This document shows, piece after piece, positions 43,902 to 54,673 of a DNA stretch of 64,000 nucleotides. The stretch comes from Weissella halotolerans DSM 20190. Its GTDB lineage: Bacteria > Bacillota > Bacilli > Lactobacillales > Lactobacillaceae. Made by a program: the position numbers and the translations under genes. The notes under the pieces were generated by a model. The model was given only the letters and a program-made list of their open reading frames with translations. It was not told the DNA's origin and did no database searches. Every line of letters starts with the position of its first letter. The stretch's first letter is position 1. The stretch is from NCBI RefSeq assembly GCF_000420365.1, contig NZ_ATUU01000002.1, forward strand, positions 186,001 to 250,000, in the 5' to 3' direction.

Positions 43902-44444
43902 TTACTTAGCAAAAGGCATGCCCATTTGAGCAAGCAATTCACGACCCTCTTCATCAGTGTTAGCTGTCGTGACGATCACGACATCCAAACCGCGAACCCG
44001 GTTAACGTTATCGTAATCAATTTCTGGGAAAATAAGTTGTTCCCGAATTCCCAACGTGTAGTTTCCACGACCGTCAAAGGCCTTTGGTGAAACTCCACGG
44101 AAGTCACGAACACGTGGCAATGAAATGTTGACTAACTTATCCAAAAAGTCATACATACGCTCACCACGCAAAGTAACCTTTGTACCGATTGCCATTCCTT
44201 CACGTAGCCGGAAGCCAGCGATTGACTTCTTAGCACGTGTAATAACTGGCTTTTGACCAGCAATTAACTCAAGTTCAGCAACAGCTTCGTCCAAGTTCTT
44301 TGAGTTTGAAACAGCGTCACCAACACCCATGTTCAACACGATCTTATCGATCTTTGGTGCTTGCATGATTGATGAGTAATCAAACTTTTCCATCAACGCA
44401 GGGGTTACCTCATTGACGTACTTTTCCTTTAAGGGATTTGCCAT
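43902..44444 (-). CDS. rplE: 50S ribosomal protein L5
   Basis: A 180-residue 5S rRNA-associated protein contacting P-site tRNA, with [28 protein letters not shown] and [17 protein letters not shown]. Only 43 bases separate its end from rpsH. Confidence 0.98.
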   Translation of the reverse strand: MANPLKEKYVNEVTPALMEKFDYSSIMQAPKIDKIVLNMGVGDAVSNSKNLDEAVAELELIAGQKPVITRAKKSIAGFRLREGMAIGTKVTLRGERMYDFLDKLVNISLPRVRDFRGVSPKAFDGRGNYTLGIREQLIFPEIDYDNVNRVRGLDVVIVTTANTDEEGRELLAQMGMPFAK

Positions 44445-44474
44445 GATAATGATTTCCTCCTTTCACCTAAAAAT

Positions 44475-44783
44475 TTATGCTAAAGTCTTTCCAGACTTCT
44501 TTGCAAAGCGTACTTTCTTACCATCTTCAACCTTGTAACCAACCTTGGTTGGTTCATCAGTAGAAGGGTCAAGCAATTGTACGTTTGAAACGTGGATTGG
44601 AGCAGGTTGCTCGATAATTCCACCTTGTGGGTATTGGTTGTTGGCTTTTTGGTGTTTTTTCATCATGTTAACACCTTCGACAACGACACGATCTTGGCTA
44701 GCTAACGTCTTGATAACTTCGCCCTTCTTGCCCTTGTCTTTACCGGCGATCACAACCACCTTGTCACCTGTCTTTACAAACAT
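44475..44783 (-). CDS. rplX: 50S ribosomal protein L24
   Basis: A 102-residue KOW-domain assembly initiator ([20 protein letters not shown]). Normal position between rplN and rplE. Confidence 0.98.
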   Translation of the reverse strand: MFVKTGDKVVVIAGKDKGKKGEVIKTLASQDRVVVEGVNMMKKHQKANNQYPQGGIIEQPAPIHVSNVQLLDPSTDEPTKVGYKVEDGKKVRFAKKSGKTLA

Positions 44784-44816
44784 GCGAGGCTTCCTCCTTG
44801 ATTTAATGATGGTCTT

Positions 44817-45185
44817 TTACAAAACTTCAGGTGCCAATGAAACAATCTTCATGAAATCATTGTCACGTAGTTCACGAGCAACTGGTCCGAAGATACGAGT
44901 GCCCACAGGGCTCTTGTCATCTTTGACGATAACTGCAGCGTTCTCATCGAACTTAATGTATGAACCATCAGCACGGTGACTACTTGAAACAGTCCGAACG
45001 ATAACAGCCTTAACAACGTCACCCTTCTTCACAGTACCACCAGGAATAGCTTGCTTAACAGTTGCGACAATGACGTCACCGATACCAGCAAACTTACGTC
45101 CTGAACCACCCAAAACTTTGATGGTCAAGATTTCGCGCGCACCAGAATTGTCCGCAACCTTTAAACGACTCTCTTGTTGAATCAC
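44817..45185 (-). CDS. rplN: 50S ribosomal protein L14
   Basis: A 122-residue subunit-interface protein ([20 protein letters not shown]-terminal [10 protein letters not shown]). Normal length and position. Confidence 0.98.
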   Translation of the reverse strand: MIQQESRLKVADNSGAREILTIKVLGGSGRKFAGIGDVIVATVKQAIPGGTVKKGDVVKAVIVRTVSSSHRADGSYIKFDENAAVIVKDDKSPVGTRIFGPVARELRDNDFMKIVSLAPEVL

Positions 45186-45230
45186 GTTTTTGTCCTCCTT
45201 CCGTTACTTGGTAAGATTCGAGATTAACGA

Positions 45231-45497
45231 TTAGATAATAACAGCCTTCTCGACGATGTCTACCAAACGGAAGCGCTTTGTAGCTGACGTTGGACGCGTC
45301 TCCATGATGCGTACGATGTCACCTGTCTTAGCTTCGTTGTTCTCATCGTGAGCCTTAAACTTCTTCGTGTATTTAACACGCTTACCATAAACTGGGTGGT
45401 TCTTATAAGTTTCGATGGCAACAGTAATTGTCTTGTCCATCTTATCTGAAACCACGCGGCCTTGGTAAACCTTACGTGCGTTACGATCTTCAGTCAT
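45231..45497 (-). CDS. rpsQ: 30S ribosomal protein S17
   Basis: An 88-residue OB-fold protein binding 16S rRNA ([36 protein letters not shown]). Confidence 0.98.
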   Translation of the reverse strand: MTEDRNARKVYQGRVVSDKMDKTITVAIETYKNHPVYGKRVKYTKKFKAHDENNEAKTGDIVRIMETRPTSATKRFRLVDIVEKAVII

Positions 45498-45516
45498 ACC
45501 GGTCTCCTCTCCTAGT

Positions 45517-45723
45517 CTACTTGTTTAATTCTGCTTGACGAATGGCCGTCTTGATACGTGCAATTTGCTTACGTACTTCTGACAACCGAGCCGTGTTCTC
45601 AAGTTGACCCGTAGCTAATTGGAAGCGTAGGTTAAACAACTCTTCCTTGTAGCTCTTTTCCTTGGCAACCAATTCAGCATGGCTGAGACCCTTGATTTCA
45701 TTTTGTAAATCTTTGATCTTCAT
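45517..45723 (-). CDS. rpmC: 50S ribosomal protein L29
   Basis: A 68-residue helical protein near the exit tunnel (LKGLSHAEL-like start; [18 protein letters not shown]). Its first base overlaps the end of rplP. Confidence 0.97.
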   Translation of the reverse strand: MKIKDLQNEIKGLSHAELVAKEKSYKEELFNLRFQLATGQLENTARLSEVRKQIARIKTAIRQAELNK

Positions 45724-46145
45724 TATTCACCCTCCGTTTGCTGGCGAGTCACGATCTTAGCCCGGACAGGCAGCTTGCTAGCTGCAAGACGCAAGGCTTC
45801 GCGGGCTACATCTTCTGGAACACCGGCAACTTCGAACATCACAGTTCCACGCTTAACTGGTGCTACCCATCCTTCTGGAGTACCTTTTCCGTTACCCATA
45901 CGGACACCAACACCCTTAGATGTGTATGACAACTGTGGGAAAATCTTAATCCACACTTGGCCACCACGCTTCATCTTACGAGTAATGGCAATACGAGCGG
46001 CTTCAATTTGACGATTTGTGATCCAATGTGAATCGATTGCTTGTAAACCATATTCACCAAACGCTACCTGACGGCCACCCTTAGCTTCGCCACGCATGTG
46101 ACCACGGTGTGGACGACGGTACTTGACACGCTTTGGTACTAGCAT
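45723..46145 (-). CDS. rplP: 50S ribosomal protein L16
   Basis: A 140-residue A-site region protein ([19 protein letters not shown]). The start at 46143-46145 is set by AAGGAGG 9 bases upstream; a longer frame inside rpsC is not used. It starts one base beyond the rpsC stop codon. Confidence 0.97.
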   Translation of the reverse strand: MLVPKRVKYRRPHRGHMRGEAKGGRQVAFGEYGLQAIDSHWITNRQIEAARIAITRKMKRGGQVWIKIFPQLSYTSKGVGVRMGNGKGTPEGWVAPVKRGTVMFEVAGVPEDVAREALRLAASKLPVRAKIVTRQQTEGE

Positions 46146-46146
46146 G

Positions 46147-46815
46147 TTACTCGCCTCCTTGCTTCTTATCTGACTTCTTCTCTGGTAAAACATCACCACG
46201 GTAAATCCAAGTCTTTACACCCAAGTTACCGTAAGTTGTCTTAGCTTCGTTCCATGAGTAGTCGATGTCTGCACGCAAAGTGTGCAAAGGCACCGTACCC
46301 TCAGTATATTGTTCAACACGCGCAATATCAGCACCGTTCAAACGACCTGAAACTTGCACCTTGATACCCTTAGCACCGGCACGCATGGCACGTTGAATGG
46401 CACCGCGCATTGCACGACGGAAGGCCACACGACGCTCCAAGTCACCAGCAATTTGAGCACCAACTAAGTTAGCGTCCAAATCAGGCTTCTTAATCTCAAC
46501 GATGTTAATGTGAACACGCTCACCCTTGGCAACCATCTTTGAAAGTTGGTTACGCAATGCGTCAACTTCTGATCCACCCTTACCAATAACCATACCTGGC
46601 TTTGCAGTGTGGATTGAGATGTTCACACGGTTAGCAGTACGTTCAATTTCAATTTGTGAAACTGAAGCATCAGCCAACTTAGTCTCAATGTATTCACGCA
46701 ACTTCAAGTCTTCGAGCAAGTTGTCTGCGTACTTCTTCTTGTCTGCGTACCACTTAGAATCCCAGTCGTGAATGACACCGACCCGGAAACCGGTTGGGTT
46801 AATTTTTTGACCCAT
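46147..46815 (-). CDS. rpsC: 30S ribosomal protein S3
   Basis: A 222-residue head protein with a KH domain ([16 protein letters not shown]) and C-terminal domain ([19 protein letters not shown]). It lies at the mRNA entry channel. Confidence 0.98.
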   Translation of the reverse strand: MGQKINPTGFRVGVIHDWDSKWYADKKKYADNLLEDLKLREYIETKLADASVSQIEIERTANRVNISIHTAKPGMVIGKGGSEVDALRNQLSKMVAKGERVHINIVEIKKPDLDANLVGAQIAGDLERRVAFRRAMRGAIQRAMRAGAKGIKVQVSGRLNGADIARVEQYTEGTVPLHTLRADIDYSWNEAKTTYGNLGVKTWIYRGDVLPEKKSDKKQGGE

Positions 46816-46828
46816 GACTCAATCCTCC

Positions 46829-47176
46829 TTACTTTTCTTTTACCACAATAGTAATGTGGCTTGTCCGCTTATTGATTGGTGATGCAGAACCCTTAGCACG
46901 TGGACGGAAACGCTTAAGCGTTGGTCCTTCGTTTGCGTAGGCTTCGGCAACTACCAAATCTTCGCGATCTAGTGAGAAATTATTCTCAGCATTAGCAACT
47001 GCTGAGTTCAACACCTTGTAAACATCAGTAGCTGAATGATTAGGCAAGAATTGCAAAATTGCAAATGCTTCATCTACTGACTTTCCACGTACCTGGTCAA
47101 GCACAAGGCGGACCTTACGTGGAGCGACACGAACGATTTTCGCAGTGGCGCGTGCTGACGTGATTTGTTCAGCCAT
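46829..47176 (-). CDS. rplV: 50S ribosomal protein L22
   Basis: A 115-residue exit-tunnel protein ([20 protein letters not shown], tunnel hairpin [19 protein letters not shown]). Normal length. Confidence 0.98.
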   Translation of the reverse strand: MAEQITSARATAKIVRVAPRKVRLVLDQVRGKSVDEAFAILQFLPNHSATDVYKVLNSAVANAENNFSLDREDLVVAEAYANEGPTLKRFRPRAKGSASPINKRTSHITIVVKEK

Positions 47177-47190
47177 TGTATTGTCCTCCT

Positions 47191-47472
47191 TTACTTACGA
47201 ACCGTCTTCTTATCGTCTGATCCATGACCGTGGAAGGTACGAGTAGGAACAAATTCACCTAACTTGTGACCAACCATGTCTTCTTGAATCAAAACTGGAA
47301 CGTGCTTTCGTCCATCATAAACAGCAAAAGTTAATCCGATAAAACTAGGAAAAATTGTTGAACGACGTGACCATGTCTTGATAACAGCATGCTTATCTGA
47401 AGCGTTGGCTTCTTCAACCTTCTTCAACAAGCTGGCGTCAGCAAATGGTCCCTTTTTCAGGCTGCGACCCAT
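47191..47472 (-). CDS. rpsS: 30S ribosomal protein S19
   Basis: A 93-residue head protein ([34 protein letters not shown]). Normal length. Confidence 0.98.
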   Translation of the reverse strand: MGRSLKKGPFADASLLKKVEEANASDKHAVIKTWSRRSTIFPSFIGLTFAVYDGRKHVPVLIQEDMVGHKLGEFVPTRTFHGHGSDDKKTVRK

Positions 47473-47529
47473 TCTGAGTCCTCCTCTCGATTGCTTATAA
47501 TTAGTTTAATACTCTGATTAGTACTAAGC

Positions 47530-48363
47530 TTACTTACCCTTACGACCGCGCACGATAAACTTTGTTGAGCGGGCCTTTTGGTTACGTGTCTTCTTACCGG
47601 CAGTTTTCTTACCCCATGGAGACAATGGAGATGGACGACCGATTGGGGCCTTTCCTTCACCACCACCATGTGGGTGATCGTTAGGGTTCATAACAGAACC
47701 ACGAACGTGTGGACGTTGACCCTTCCAACGACTACGACCAGCCTTACCCCAGCTAATCAATGAATGTTGTTCATTTCCAACAACACCAATGGTTGCACGG
47801 CAGGCAGCTAAGATCATCCGAACTTCGCCAGATTGTAGGCGAACTAGGACATACTTACCTTCCTTACCCAAAACTTGGGCTGAAGCACCAGCAGAACGGG
47901 CCAATTGACCACCCTTGCCTGGCTTCAATTCGATATTGTGAACTTGCGTTCCATCAGGAATGTTAGCCAATGGCATTGCATTTCCGACCTTAATATCAGC
48001 TTCTGGTCCTGATACGACTTGTGTGCCAACTTCCAATCCCTTAGGGGCTAAGATGTAGGCCTTAGTACCATCAGTGTATTGCAACAAAGCAATGTTAGCA
48101 GTCCGGTTTGGATCGTATTCGATCGCAACAACCTTTGCTGGAACATCATCCTTTGTCCGCTTGAAGTCGATGATACGGTATTGGCGCTTGTGACCACCAC
48201 CACGATGACGAACTGTCATATGACCGTAGTTGTTACGTGCACCAGTGTTTGACTTTGATTCAACCAAGCTCTTTTCTGGTGTCGTCTTGGTGATTTCAGA
48301 AAAGTCTGAACCACTCATGTTACGACGACCATTAGAGGTTGGCTTATAATACTTAATAGCCAC
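47530..48363 (-). CDS. rplB: 50S ribosomal protein L2
   Basis: A 277-residue protein near the peptidyl-transferase centre. The conserved functional loop [14 protein letters not shown] is intact, and the N-terminus ([14 protein letters not shown]) is typical. Confidence 0.98.
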   Translation of the reverse strand: MAIKYYKPTSNGRRNMSGSDFSEITKTTPEKSLVESKSNTGARNNYGHMTVRHRGGGHKRQYRIIDFKRTKDDVPAKVVAIEYDPNRTANIALLQYTDGTKAYILAPKGLEVGTQVVSGPEADIKVGNAMPLANIPDGTQVHNIELKPGKGGQLARSAGASAQVLGKEGKYVLVRLQSGEVRMILAACRATIGVVGNEQHSLISWGKAGRSRWKGQRPHVRGSVMNPNDHPHGGGEGKAPIGRPSPLSPWGKKTAGKKTRNQKARSTKFIVRGRKGK

Positions 48364-48378
48364 GCTTAGTTCCTCCTA

Positions 48379-48666
48379 TTAGTTTTCGTTGAACAACTGA
48401 ATGTCCTTTGAAGCAGCAGACAACTTAACAATTGCCTTCTTACTCTTCTTAGTATACCCAACAAAGCGTCCCTGACGCTTCAACTTACCACGAACGTTAG
48501 CTGTGTTAATCTTTTCAACTTGAACATCAAAAATTTCTTCAACAGCGCGTTTGATTTGTGGCTTTGTAGCGCGAACATCAACTTCAAACGTGTAGCGCTT
48601 ATCATCTAAGTCGCCCATCGTTTGCTCAGTGATGACCGGGCGCAAAATAATATCACGTGCGTCCAT
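48379..48666 (-). CDS. rplW: 50S ribosomal protein L23
   Basis: A 95-residue exit-site protein that docks trigger factor and SRP ([31 protein letters not shown]). It overlaps the end of rplD by one base. Confidence 0.97.
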   Translation of the reverse strand: MDARDIILRPVITEQTMGDLDDKRYTFEVDVRATKPQIKRAVEEIFDVQVEKINTANVRGKLKRQGRFVGYTKKSKKAIVKLSAASKDIQLFNEN

Positions 48667-49289
48667 TATGCCAAAACCTCCTCAACTTGTGCCAAAGCTG
48701 ATTGTACGACAACCAACTTATCGTTGTTGACAACGTCTAGGACATTAACACCCTTAGCAGTCATGACAGTAACGTTTTCTAAGTTACGTGCTGCCAATGC
48801 TGCGTTGGTGTTGTCATCGTCCAAGACTACTAATGTCTTTCCGTTTGCATTTAGATTTTCCAAAGTAGCCTTGAAGTCCTTAGTCTTTGGAGCATCAAAA
48901 GTTAATACGTCAACCAAGACCAAATCATTGTCCATCACCTTTTGTGATAAGGCTGACTTCAATGCTAACCGGTAAGCCTTCTTTGGCATCTTGTATGCGT
49001 ATGAACGAGGGGTAGGTCCGAAGACGATTCCACCACCACGCCACTGTGGAGAACGGATTGATCCTTGACGGGCACGACCTGTACCCTTTTGACGCCAAGG
49101 CTTCTTTCCACCACCAGAAACCGCAGAACGATTCTTAACGGCATGAGTACCTTGACGCATTGATGCACGTTGCATCAAAACTGCATCAGTAATGACATTA
49201 TTGTTAGGCTCAACAGCGAAAATTGCATCGTTCAATTCAACTTCGCCGGCCTGTGAACCATCTTGCTTATGCAAAGCAATCTTAGTCAT
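48666..49289 (-). CDS. rplD: 50S ribosomal protein L4
   Basis: A 207-residue exit-tunnel protein. The tunnel loop [20 protein letters not shown] is present. The start at 49287-49289 has AAGGAGG upstream; an in-frame extension of 7 codons overlaps that site and is rejected. Confidence 0.97.
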   Translation of the reverse strand: MTKIALHKQDGSQAGEVELNDAIFAVEPNNNVITDAVLMQRASMRQGTHAVKNRSAVSGGGKKPWRQKGTGRARQGSIRSPQWRGGGIVFGPTPRSYAYKMPKKAYRLALKSALSQKVMDNDLVLVDVLTFDAPKTKDFKATLENLNANGKTLVVLDDDNTNAALAARNLENVTVMTAKGVNVLDVVNNDKLVVVQSALAQVEEVLA

Positions 49290-49313
49290 GTTAATTTCCT
49301 CCTTTCGCACTTA

Positions 49314-49940
49314 TTACTTAGCTTTAACTGAGTCTTTAATAGTAACAAGTGACTTATTAGCACCAGGGACATTACCCTTGACCAAGATCACATTGTTATC
49401 TACATCAACGCGTACAATTTGCAAGTTTTGCATTGTGCGCTTGTTGTTTCCCATGCGTCCAGGCAACTTCTTACCCTTAAACACACGATTGATAACAGCT
49501 CCAAGAGAACCTGGACGACGGTGGTAACGAGAACCGTGTGTTTCTGGTCCACGTGATTGACCGTCCTTCTTAACGTTACCTTGGTAACCATGACCCTTTG
49601 TGATTCCAGTTACGTCAACAGCATCGCCAGCAGCGAAAATGTCAACCTTAACCTCATCCCCAACTTTATAATCTCCTTGCGCGTCGCGGATCTCACGAAT
49701 GTAGCGCTTAGGGGTCGTGTTTGCCTTAGCGGCGTGACCTTGCTCAGATTTGTTACTCTTAACAGCACGCTTATCCTGGAAACCTAATTGAATTGCGCTG
49801 TAACCGTCATTCTCCACAGTCTTAACTTGGAGGACAGCATTTGGCGTTGCTTCAATCACAGTAACTGGGATTAGCTCACCATTCTCAGTAAATACCTGAG
49901 TCATGCCGACTTTGCGGCCTAAGATACCCTTAGTAGTCAT
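49314..49940 (-). CDS. rplC: 50S ribosomal protein L3
   Basis: A 208-residue assembly initiator ([37 protein letters not shown]). Second gene of the S10 operon. Confidence 0.98.
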   Translation of the reverse strand: MTTKGILGRKVGMTQVFTENGELIPVTVIEATPNAVLQVKTVENDGYSAIQLGFQDKRAVKSNKSEQGHAAKANTTPKRYIREIRDAQGDYKVGDEVKVDIFAAGDAVDVTGITKGHGYQGNVKKDGQSRGPETHGSRYHRRPGSLGAVINRVFKGKKLPGRMGNNKRTMQNLQIVRVDVDNNVILVKGNVPGANKSLVTIKDSVKAK

Positions 49941-50031
49941 GACTATCTCCTTTATTTATATAAGTATCGTTTATCTTTGGTCAGTTAAATGCTTAACCAG
50001 GCAAGTAGTATAGCTTGTGTTGTAATCAAGC

Positions 50032-50340
50032 CTATAGCTTAATTTCAATATCCACACCACTTGGCAATTCAAGCTTTGATAAAGCATCAATTGTCTTAGC
50101 AGTTGGATTCATGATATCGATCAAACGCTTGTGAGTGCGCATTTCGAATTGTTCACGTGAATCCTTGTGCTTATGTGGTGAACGCAAAACCGTGTAAAGA
50201 GTACGCTCAGTAGGCAATGGAATTGGACCTGAAATCTCAGCCCCTGTCCGCTTTGCCGTTTCAACAATCTTTTCTGCTGATGCATCCAAGATGTCGTGTT
50301 CGTAAGCCTTCAAACGGATACGAATCTTCTTATTTGCCAT
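50032..50340 (-). CDS. rpsJ: 30S ribosomal protein S10
   Basis: A 102-residue head protein, also the NusG partner in antitermination ([27 protein letters not shown]). The start at 50338-50340 has AAGGGAG upstream. First gene of the S10-spc-alpha supercluster. Confidence 0.98.
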   Translation of the reverse strand: MANKKIRIRLKAYEHDILDASAEKIVETAKRTGAEISGPIPLPTERTLYTVLRSPHKHKDSREQFEMRTHKRLIDIMNPTAKTIDALSKLELPSGVDIEIKL

Positions 50341-50344
50341 GATA

Positions 50345-50527
50345 TAAATTCTCCCTTCGTCCATATTGGAATATGAGACTAACTCCGTGGAAACTACCGA
50401 CTACCTGACGAGATTCCATGGCATGGATCTCGTGGCAATGCTGCCGGGTGTGTCGCAACCTCCCACATCATCGCTCTTCATTTTGTCACTAACCCACGCA
50501 AAAAACATTTCCACTCAATTAGCGTAC
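50345..50527 (-). ncRNA. Putative S10 operon leader RNA
   Basis: About 190 bases between the promoter and rpsJ carry no gene. It contains a strong hairpin with ACGAGAT and ATCTCGT arms around CCATGCCATGGA (50410-50437 region). The 5' part includes a GC-rich segment reading GGGAGGTTGCGACACACC on the minus strand. A structured 5' UTR suggests control by a ribosomal protein, but the ligand is not known to me. Confidence 0.5.
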
Positions 50528-50533
50528 TTGTCT

Positions 50534-50562
50534 ATAATACAGGACTTACCACTACTTGACAA
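50534..50562 (-). promoter_or_regulatory. Promoter of the S10-spc-alpha ribosomal cluster
   Basis: Minus-strand TTGTCA (50557-50562), 17-base spacer and TATTAT (50534-50539), about 195 bases upstream of rpsJ. Confidence 0.85.
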
Positions 50563-50786
50563 GTAATTTTTTTGCTTAATATGCGCTTTTTCTTCATTTC
50601 TTTCGTTGACCTCGTTTAATTCGGCCTAATTGAGTAACTTGTCATTATTAAGTTTGACGGCTTCATCTTTACCCCGTGTTTAATATGTTCACGTATACAG
50701 GTATTACTATAGTAGAAAATGAGTTAACCTAGTTAATTTCATCTACCTTACTTCCGGATTTTATTTCCATTTCACGTAATCTTGAC

Positions 50787-50815
50787 CTGACTTTTCTACG
50801 AGAATGGCTTAAACT
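50787..50815 (+). promoter_or_regulatory. Candidate promoter of the polyprenyl synthase gene
   Basis: CTGACT (50787-50792), 17-base spacer and TAAACT (50810-50815). The rest of the divergent gap 50563-50786 shows no gene and no other signal I trust. Confidence 0.45.
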
Positions 50816-50871
50816 AAAAGACATATGCAAAAATAGTTAATATGCCGCTTGGAAAAAGGAGCTTCCCTTCC

Positions 50872-51861
50872 ATGAACGATAGATTTCAACAGTTAAACCC
50901 CCTCTGGGATCAATTTCCCAGTATGCAACGTGATTTAAAAACGGTTAGAGCCATCATGGTGGATAATTTAACCGTCCAAGATACTGAGATTCAAACTGCG
51001 CTAACCAGTATGTTAACAGATGGTGGTAAGCTCTTACGTCCAGCGTTAACTATCTTGATTGGGCGTTTCTTTCCCCACCACCATAATGACTTATTAGGCC
51101 TAGCAGCCACGGTTGAATTACTGCACACAGCAACGTTAATTCATGATGACATCATTGACGATGCACCTCTGCGCCGCCACCAAAAGACTATCCAAACTCA
51201 ATTTGGTAAAGACGTCGCTGTCTATGCAGGCGACTATTTATTTGCTACAACCTTCAGGCTCCTAGCTTATCATAGTCATAGCGTTGAAGCAGGCCGTAAG
51301 GGAGCTGAATACTTGGAGAAAATTCTTAATGGTGAACTTAGTCAACGCATGAATCATTTCAACACGAATATTACGGTTGCCGATTATACCAATCAAATAG
51401 CTGGTAAAACGGCGGCCCTATTTGAATTTGCTAGTTATTTAGGCACCACCACGGTTGATAACCTCGATCCAGCCTTTAGCCAGTCTGCACAGCAGTTTGC
51501 CTATAATTTAGGCATGGCCTTTCAAATCTTAGACGATATCCTTGACTACGCCGATGATCAGGAAACGCTAGGTAAGCCCACCTTAGAAGATATTCAAAAT
51601 GGTGTTTATTCACTGCCGCTCATCTTAGCAATGCAAGAAGAACCAACTATCAAAACTCTTTTACAAGTGCCTGTGTTATCGACTAACCAGGTAACTGAAA
51701 TTGCACAACTAGTTCAACAAAGTCAAGCCATTGAAACGGCTATGGAAATGGCTAGTCATTACACGGATCAAGCCGAAGACCATCTAGATGCCCTACCAGA
51801 TGGTGAAGCTAAAGACATTCTCTATGCTTTAAGCGACCAATTACTTAGTCGGCAACGATAA
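50872..51861 (+). CDS. Long-chain polyprenyl diphosphate synthase (trans type)
   Basis: Makes an all-trans prenyl diphosphate side chain, probably for menaquinone or demethylmenaquinone. The 329-residue protein has the first Asp-rich motif HDDIIDDAPLRR and the second DDILDYADD. The position five residues before the first motif is a small Ala (HTATLIHDD), which fits long-chain products. Start chosen at the ATG 50872-50874 with AAAGGAG upstream; an ATG 30 bases earlier lacks a binding site. No small partner subunit gene is adjacent. It may work with the NDH-2 at 4018-5703, but that is inference. Confidence 0.88.
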   Translation: MNDRFQQLNPLWDQFPSMQRDLKTVRAIMVDNLTVQDTEIQTALTSMLTDGGKLLRPALTILIGRFFPHHHNDLLGLAATVELLHTATLIHDDIIDDAPLRRHQKTIQTQFGKDVAVYAGDYLFATTFRLLAYHSHSVEAGRKGAEYLEKILNGELSQRMNHFNTNITVADYTNQIAGKTAALFEFASYLGTTTVDNLDPAFSQSAQQFAYNLGMAFQILDDILDYADDQETLGKPTLEDIQNGVYSLPLILAMQEEPTIKTLLQVPVLSTNQVTEIAQLVQQSQAIETAMEMASHYTDQAEDHLDALPDGEAKDILYALSDQLLSRQR

Positions 51862-51864
51862 ACT

Positions 51865-51900
51865 AAAAAGGACCAGTTTTTAGAAACTGGTCCTTTTTTT
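51865..51900. terminator. Bidirectional terminator between polyprenyl synthase and tsaD
   Basis: AAAAAGGACCAGTTT pairs with AAACTGGTCCTTTTT around TTAG. It lies between convergent genes and touches the tsaD stop codon. Confidence 0.94.
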
Positions 51901-52933
51901 ACTGTACATTATCGTCTAAATAAGGGAACTCTAGCCCAGGATTAGCATTGAGCGACCAATCAGCCCGCACACCATGCCGATAAGCAATATCCCCGGCAGC
52001 ACCAATCATCGCCGCATTGTCGCCAGCCAAATTCATTGGTACTGGCGTAAAGGTTGTGTCAGGAAAGGTTGCTAAGAGCGCCTTCAAACGGGACCTTAAT
52101 TCCTGATTAGCCGCCACTCCACCAGCCACAATAAAGGTTTTAGCTGGGTAAGCCAACAGGGCCGCTTTTGTTTTTGCAAGTAGTACGTCCATAACGGCAT
52201 GTTGAAAACTCGTTGCCAAATCCTCTAGATTAACAGTCTCCTGGCGTTGATCAGCATTGTGCAATAAATTAATCACAGCACTTTTCAGGCCTGAAAAGGA
52301 AAAATCATACTGCTGATCATTCATAAGGGCTCGCGGCAAATCATAGTTTTCACTACCACGTGCCGCCATTTGATCAATGGTCTTACCAGCCGGATAAGTG
52401 AGGCCCATCACGCGCCCAACCTTATCAAAACATTCACCGGCAGCATCATCACGGGTGTCTCCGATAACTAAGTACTCAAACTCGCTTGGCATCCAAACTA
52501 GTTCAGTATGTCCTCCTGATACCATCAAGGCTAAGGCCGGGTAAACAATTGGCTGCACAAAGTTAGCAGCGCTAATATGACCAGCCAAATGAATGACTGG
52601 TATCAAAGGTAAATGATGGGCCCAGGCAATTGTCTTGGCCGCCGTCACCCCAATTAACAGGGCACCGACCAATCCTGGCCCTTGTGTAACAGCAATAGCA
52701 GTCAAGTCTTGATAAGTTAACCCAGCATCACTTAATGCAGCATCTGCTAAAATGGTCACTTCCTCAATGTGGTGACGACTAGCCACTTCAGGCACAATTC
52801 CACCAAACCGCTGATGACTCTTAATTTGAGTAGCCGTTTCCAGACTAACGATTTCATTCCCATTTTTCACAATTGCGACACTTGTTTCATCGGCACTCGA
52901 CTCAAAGGCCATAATTAACCGATCATTTTCCAT
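51899..52933 (-). CDS. tsaD: tRNA N6-adenosine threonylcarbamoyltransferase TsaD
   Basis: Transfers threonylcarbamoyl to A37 of ANN-decoding tRNAs with TsaB. It is 344 residues of the ASKHA/Kae1 fold: [12 protein letters not shown] at the N-terminus, metal-binding His pair in HLAGHISA, and SGGHTELV. It overlaps the preceding acetyltransferase gene by 11 bases. Last gene of tsaB-rimI-rimI-tsaD. Confidence 0.96.
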   Translation of the reverse strand: MENDRLIMAFESSADETSVAIVKNGNEIVSLETATQIKSHQRFGGIVPEVASRHHIEEVTILADAALSDAGLTYQDLTAIAVTQGPGLVGALLIGVTAAKTIAWAHHLPLIPVIHLAGHISAANFVQPIVYPALALMVSGGHTELVWMPSEFEYLVIGDTRDDAAGECFDKVGRVMGLTYPAGKTIDQMAARGSENYDLPRALMNDQQYDFSFSGLKSAVINLLHNADQRQETVNLEDLATSFQHAVMDVLLAKTKAALLAYPAKTFIVAGGVAANQELRSRLKALLATFPDTTFTPVPMNLAGDNAAMIGAAGDIAYRHGVRADWSLNANPGLEFPYLDDNVQ

Positions 52934-53405
52934 CCTGTTTCTCCTTCCATCCTGTTGATAGATAACAGTCCATCATATAGGCATCTTCTCTAGGCCGCTG
53001 ATAATAAGCTGTCCGGGTCGCATACACGTTAAATCCTAGCTTTTGATAAAGACGTTGAGCCGCTATGTTACTAACCCGCACCTCTAAAAGCACCCTAGTT
53101 TGGCTAGGAAAGCTCAATAACCACTGATTTAACAAGTTAGTAGCCAGCCCTTGTCCTTGGGCAGCCCGACTAACGGCTACGTTACTAATTGATAATTCAT
53201 CAATCACCAGGGTACCACCAACAAAGGCTAATGGTTGCCCATGAAAATCCGCCACCAGATAATCAGTTAGGCGACTTGCTAAATCATGTTTAAACATTGC
53301 TAACGACCATGGCGACTGCCCATAAGCATCTTGTGCCAAGGTAAAAACTTCTTCGGCCGTCTTGGGACGCCGATATAGTATCGCTTCTTTACTAAAATCA
53401 TCCAT
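52923..53405 (-). CDS. GNAT N-acetyltransferase, RimI-like (second copy)
   Basis: A 160-residue acetyltransferase of the ribosomal S18 N-alanine acetyltransferase type. Acetyl-CoA-binding motif A lies in [15 protein letters not shown] and the typical [17 protein letters not shown] stretch follows. It starts 8 bases inside the preceding GNAT gene. It is the shorter of two tandem RimI-like proteins; which one modifies S18 cannot be told. Confidence 0.9.
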   Translation of the reverse strand: MDDFSKEAILYRRPKTAEEVFTLAQDAYGQSPWSLAMFKHDLASRLTDYLVADFHGQPLAFVGGTLVIDELSISNVAVSRAAQGQGLATNLLNQWLLSFPSQTRVLLEVRVSNIAAQRLYQKLGFNVYATRTAYYQRPREDAYMMDCYLSTGWKEKQDGK

Positions 53406-53970
53406 GTCTATTTAATAATTGTGCCATATCAAAAGCATCTATTCCTTGGCCATAATAATTGCGCCGACGGCGAACAATTTGAAAGCCTAACCGTTGATAC
53501 AAGGTTTGTGCCACCTGATTATGTACTCCTACTTCCAATGAAATCCGCTGGTACCGACTTTGCTGGGCTAATGACATCAAATAAGTCAACAAAAACGTTC
53601 CAATTTGACGCCGTTGCCAATGTGGGGTCACCGCTAAATTGGTAATGTGTACTTCATGAATGCCCGGGCGAAAGATAGCCCCAATATAGGCTACTAACGA
53701 GTTGGTCTCGGGATGTCGCAGGGTCATGTAGAGGTGGCCACGTTCCTTTTGGATTTCAGCTCGAAAAACCGCTTCTGACCAGGGTGCTACCCCATCAAAA
53801 ACATCTTCTTCCATGGCAACAATATCATCAATATCAGTCTCCTTAGCCCGCCGTAAAATAAATTCAAAATCGGCAATTTGGACCACCTGCATAAATTCTT
53901 CCATGGTTGCAGGAATAGGATGCTGTACCTGTTGCCACCATTGTTTAAATCTTTTCAACATAACCGTCAT
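53398..53970 (-). CDS. rimI: GNAT N-acetyltransferase, RimI-like (first copy, N-terminal extension)
   Basis: A 190-residue GNAT with motif A VTPHWQRRQIGTFLL and GVHNQVAQTLYQRLGF. The first 40 residues before the GNAT fold (RFKQWWQQVQHPIPATMEEF) are an extra segment. I chose the ATG at 53968-53970 because AGGAG lies 6 bases upstream; it overlaps the end of tsaB by 26 bases. It lies between tsaB and the shorter GNAT, the usual tsaB-rimI-tsaD context. Confidence 0.88.
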   Translation of the reverse strand: MTVMLKRFKQWWQQVQHPIPATMEEFMQVVQIADFEFILRRAKETDIDDIVAMEEDVFDGVAPWSEAVFRAEIQKERGHLYMTLRHPETNSLVAYIGAIFRPGIHEVHITNLAVTPHWQRRQIGTFLLTYLMSLAQQSRYQRISLEVGVHNQVAQTLYQRLGFQIVRRRRNYYGQGIDAFDMAQLLNRHG

Positions 53971-54673
53971 TACTTGCTCCTGGATGTGCTTGGGCCCAAT
54001 CGGCCTCAGCTTGTGATAAGCGATGATAGTTAGGGACAAACTGATGAATAGCCGTCATATCAGTTAAGCTAGTTGCATCTGCTGCCAGTATTAGGCTATG
54101 GGACGCATGCGGCAGATTATCCTGAGCAAAGCGTAACTGAGACCAAGCTAAACTTAAATCGGCCTGCACTGATTGCCACTCACCTACCACTACGACTGGT
54201 TGTTCTGTTAAAGCCTTAACCTGGTCAATCAAGCCCTTAACATGGGTGTGCTGATCAGGTAATACTTGCACCAGGTGTCCGTCCTGCCAACGATAAGCAC
54301 CCGCATATAGGTTTTGATTGCGAGCATCCATCACCGGAATAATCAGTGCTGTCGGGTCATCCACGTTCGTTGCCAAGAGGGCCAAGCTTGAAATACCAGT
54401 CAGTCCAATCCCTAACGTAAAGGCTAACGTTTTAGCCGTTGTCACCCCAATCCGCAGTCCGGTATAAGAACCAGGCCCCTGGCTTACAATAACCTGGGTT
54501 AAATCAGCTGGTTGCCAGTCAACTGATTTTAAAGCCTGGTCAATGTCAGGCAATAACTGGCTCGAGTGATTACGCGTTAAATTACTCTCAATTTGAAATA
54601 ATAAACGTTCATCTTCAAATAACGCGACACTTAGGGCCCGATTACTAGTATCAAAGGCAATTGTTTTTTCCAT
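53945..54673 (-). CDS. tsaB: tRNA threonylcarbamoyladenosine biosynthesis protein TsaB
   Basis: Non-catalytic partner of TsaD, 242 residues. ASKHA fold start IAFDTSNRALSVAL, then SQGPGSYTGLRIGVTTAKTLA, the TsaB signature. First gene of the four-gene operon. Confidence 0.96.
   Translation of the reverse strand: MEKTIAFDTSNRALSVALFEDERLLFQIESNLTRNHSSQLLPDIDQALKSVDWQPADLTQVIVSQGPGSYTGLRIGVTTAKTLAFTLGIGLTGISSLALLATNVDDPTALIIPVMDARNQNLYAGAYRWQDGHLVQVLPDQHTHVKGLIDQVKALTEQPVVVVGEWQSVQADLSLAWSQLRFAQDNLPHASHSLILAADATSLTDMTAIHQFVPNYHRLSQAEADWAQAHPGASNDGYVEKI

Noticed and set aside
44545-44979. 144-codon plus-strand frame over rplX and rplN
   Set aside because: Antisense to two conserved ribosomal protein genes, with no start signals.
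53068-53280. Considered a possible frameshift or split in the tandem acetyltransferase region
   Set aside because: Both GNAT genes are complete with separate motifs A and normal overlaps, so they are two genes and not a broken one.
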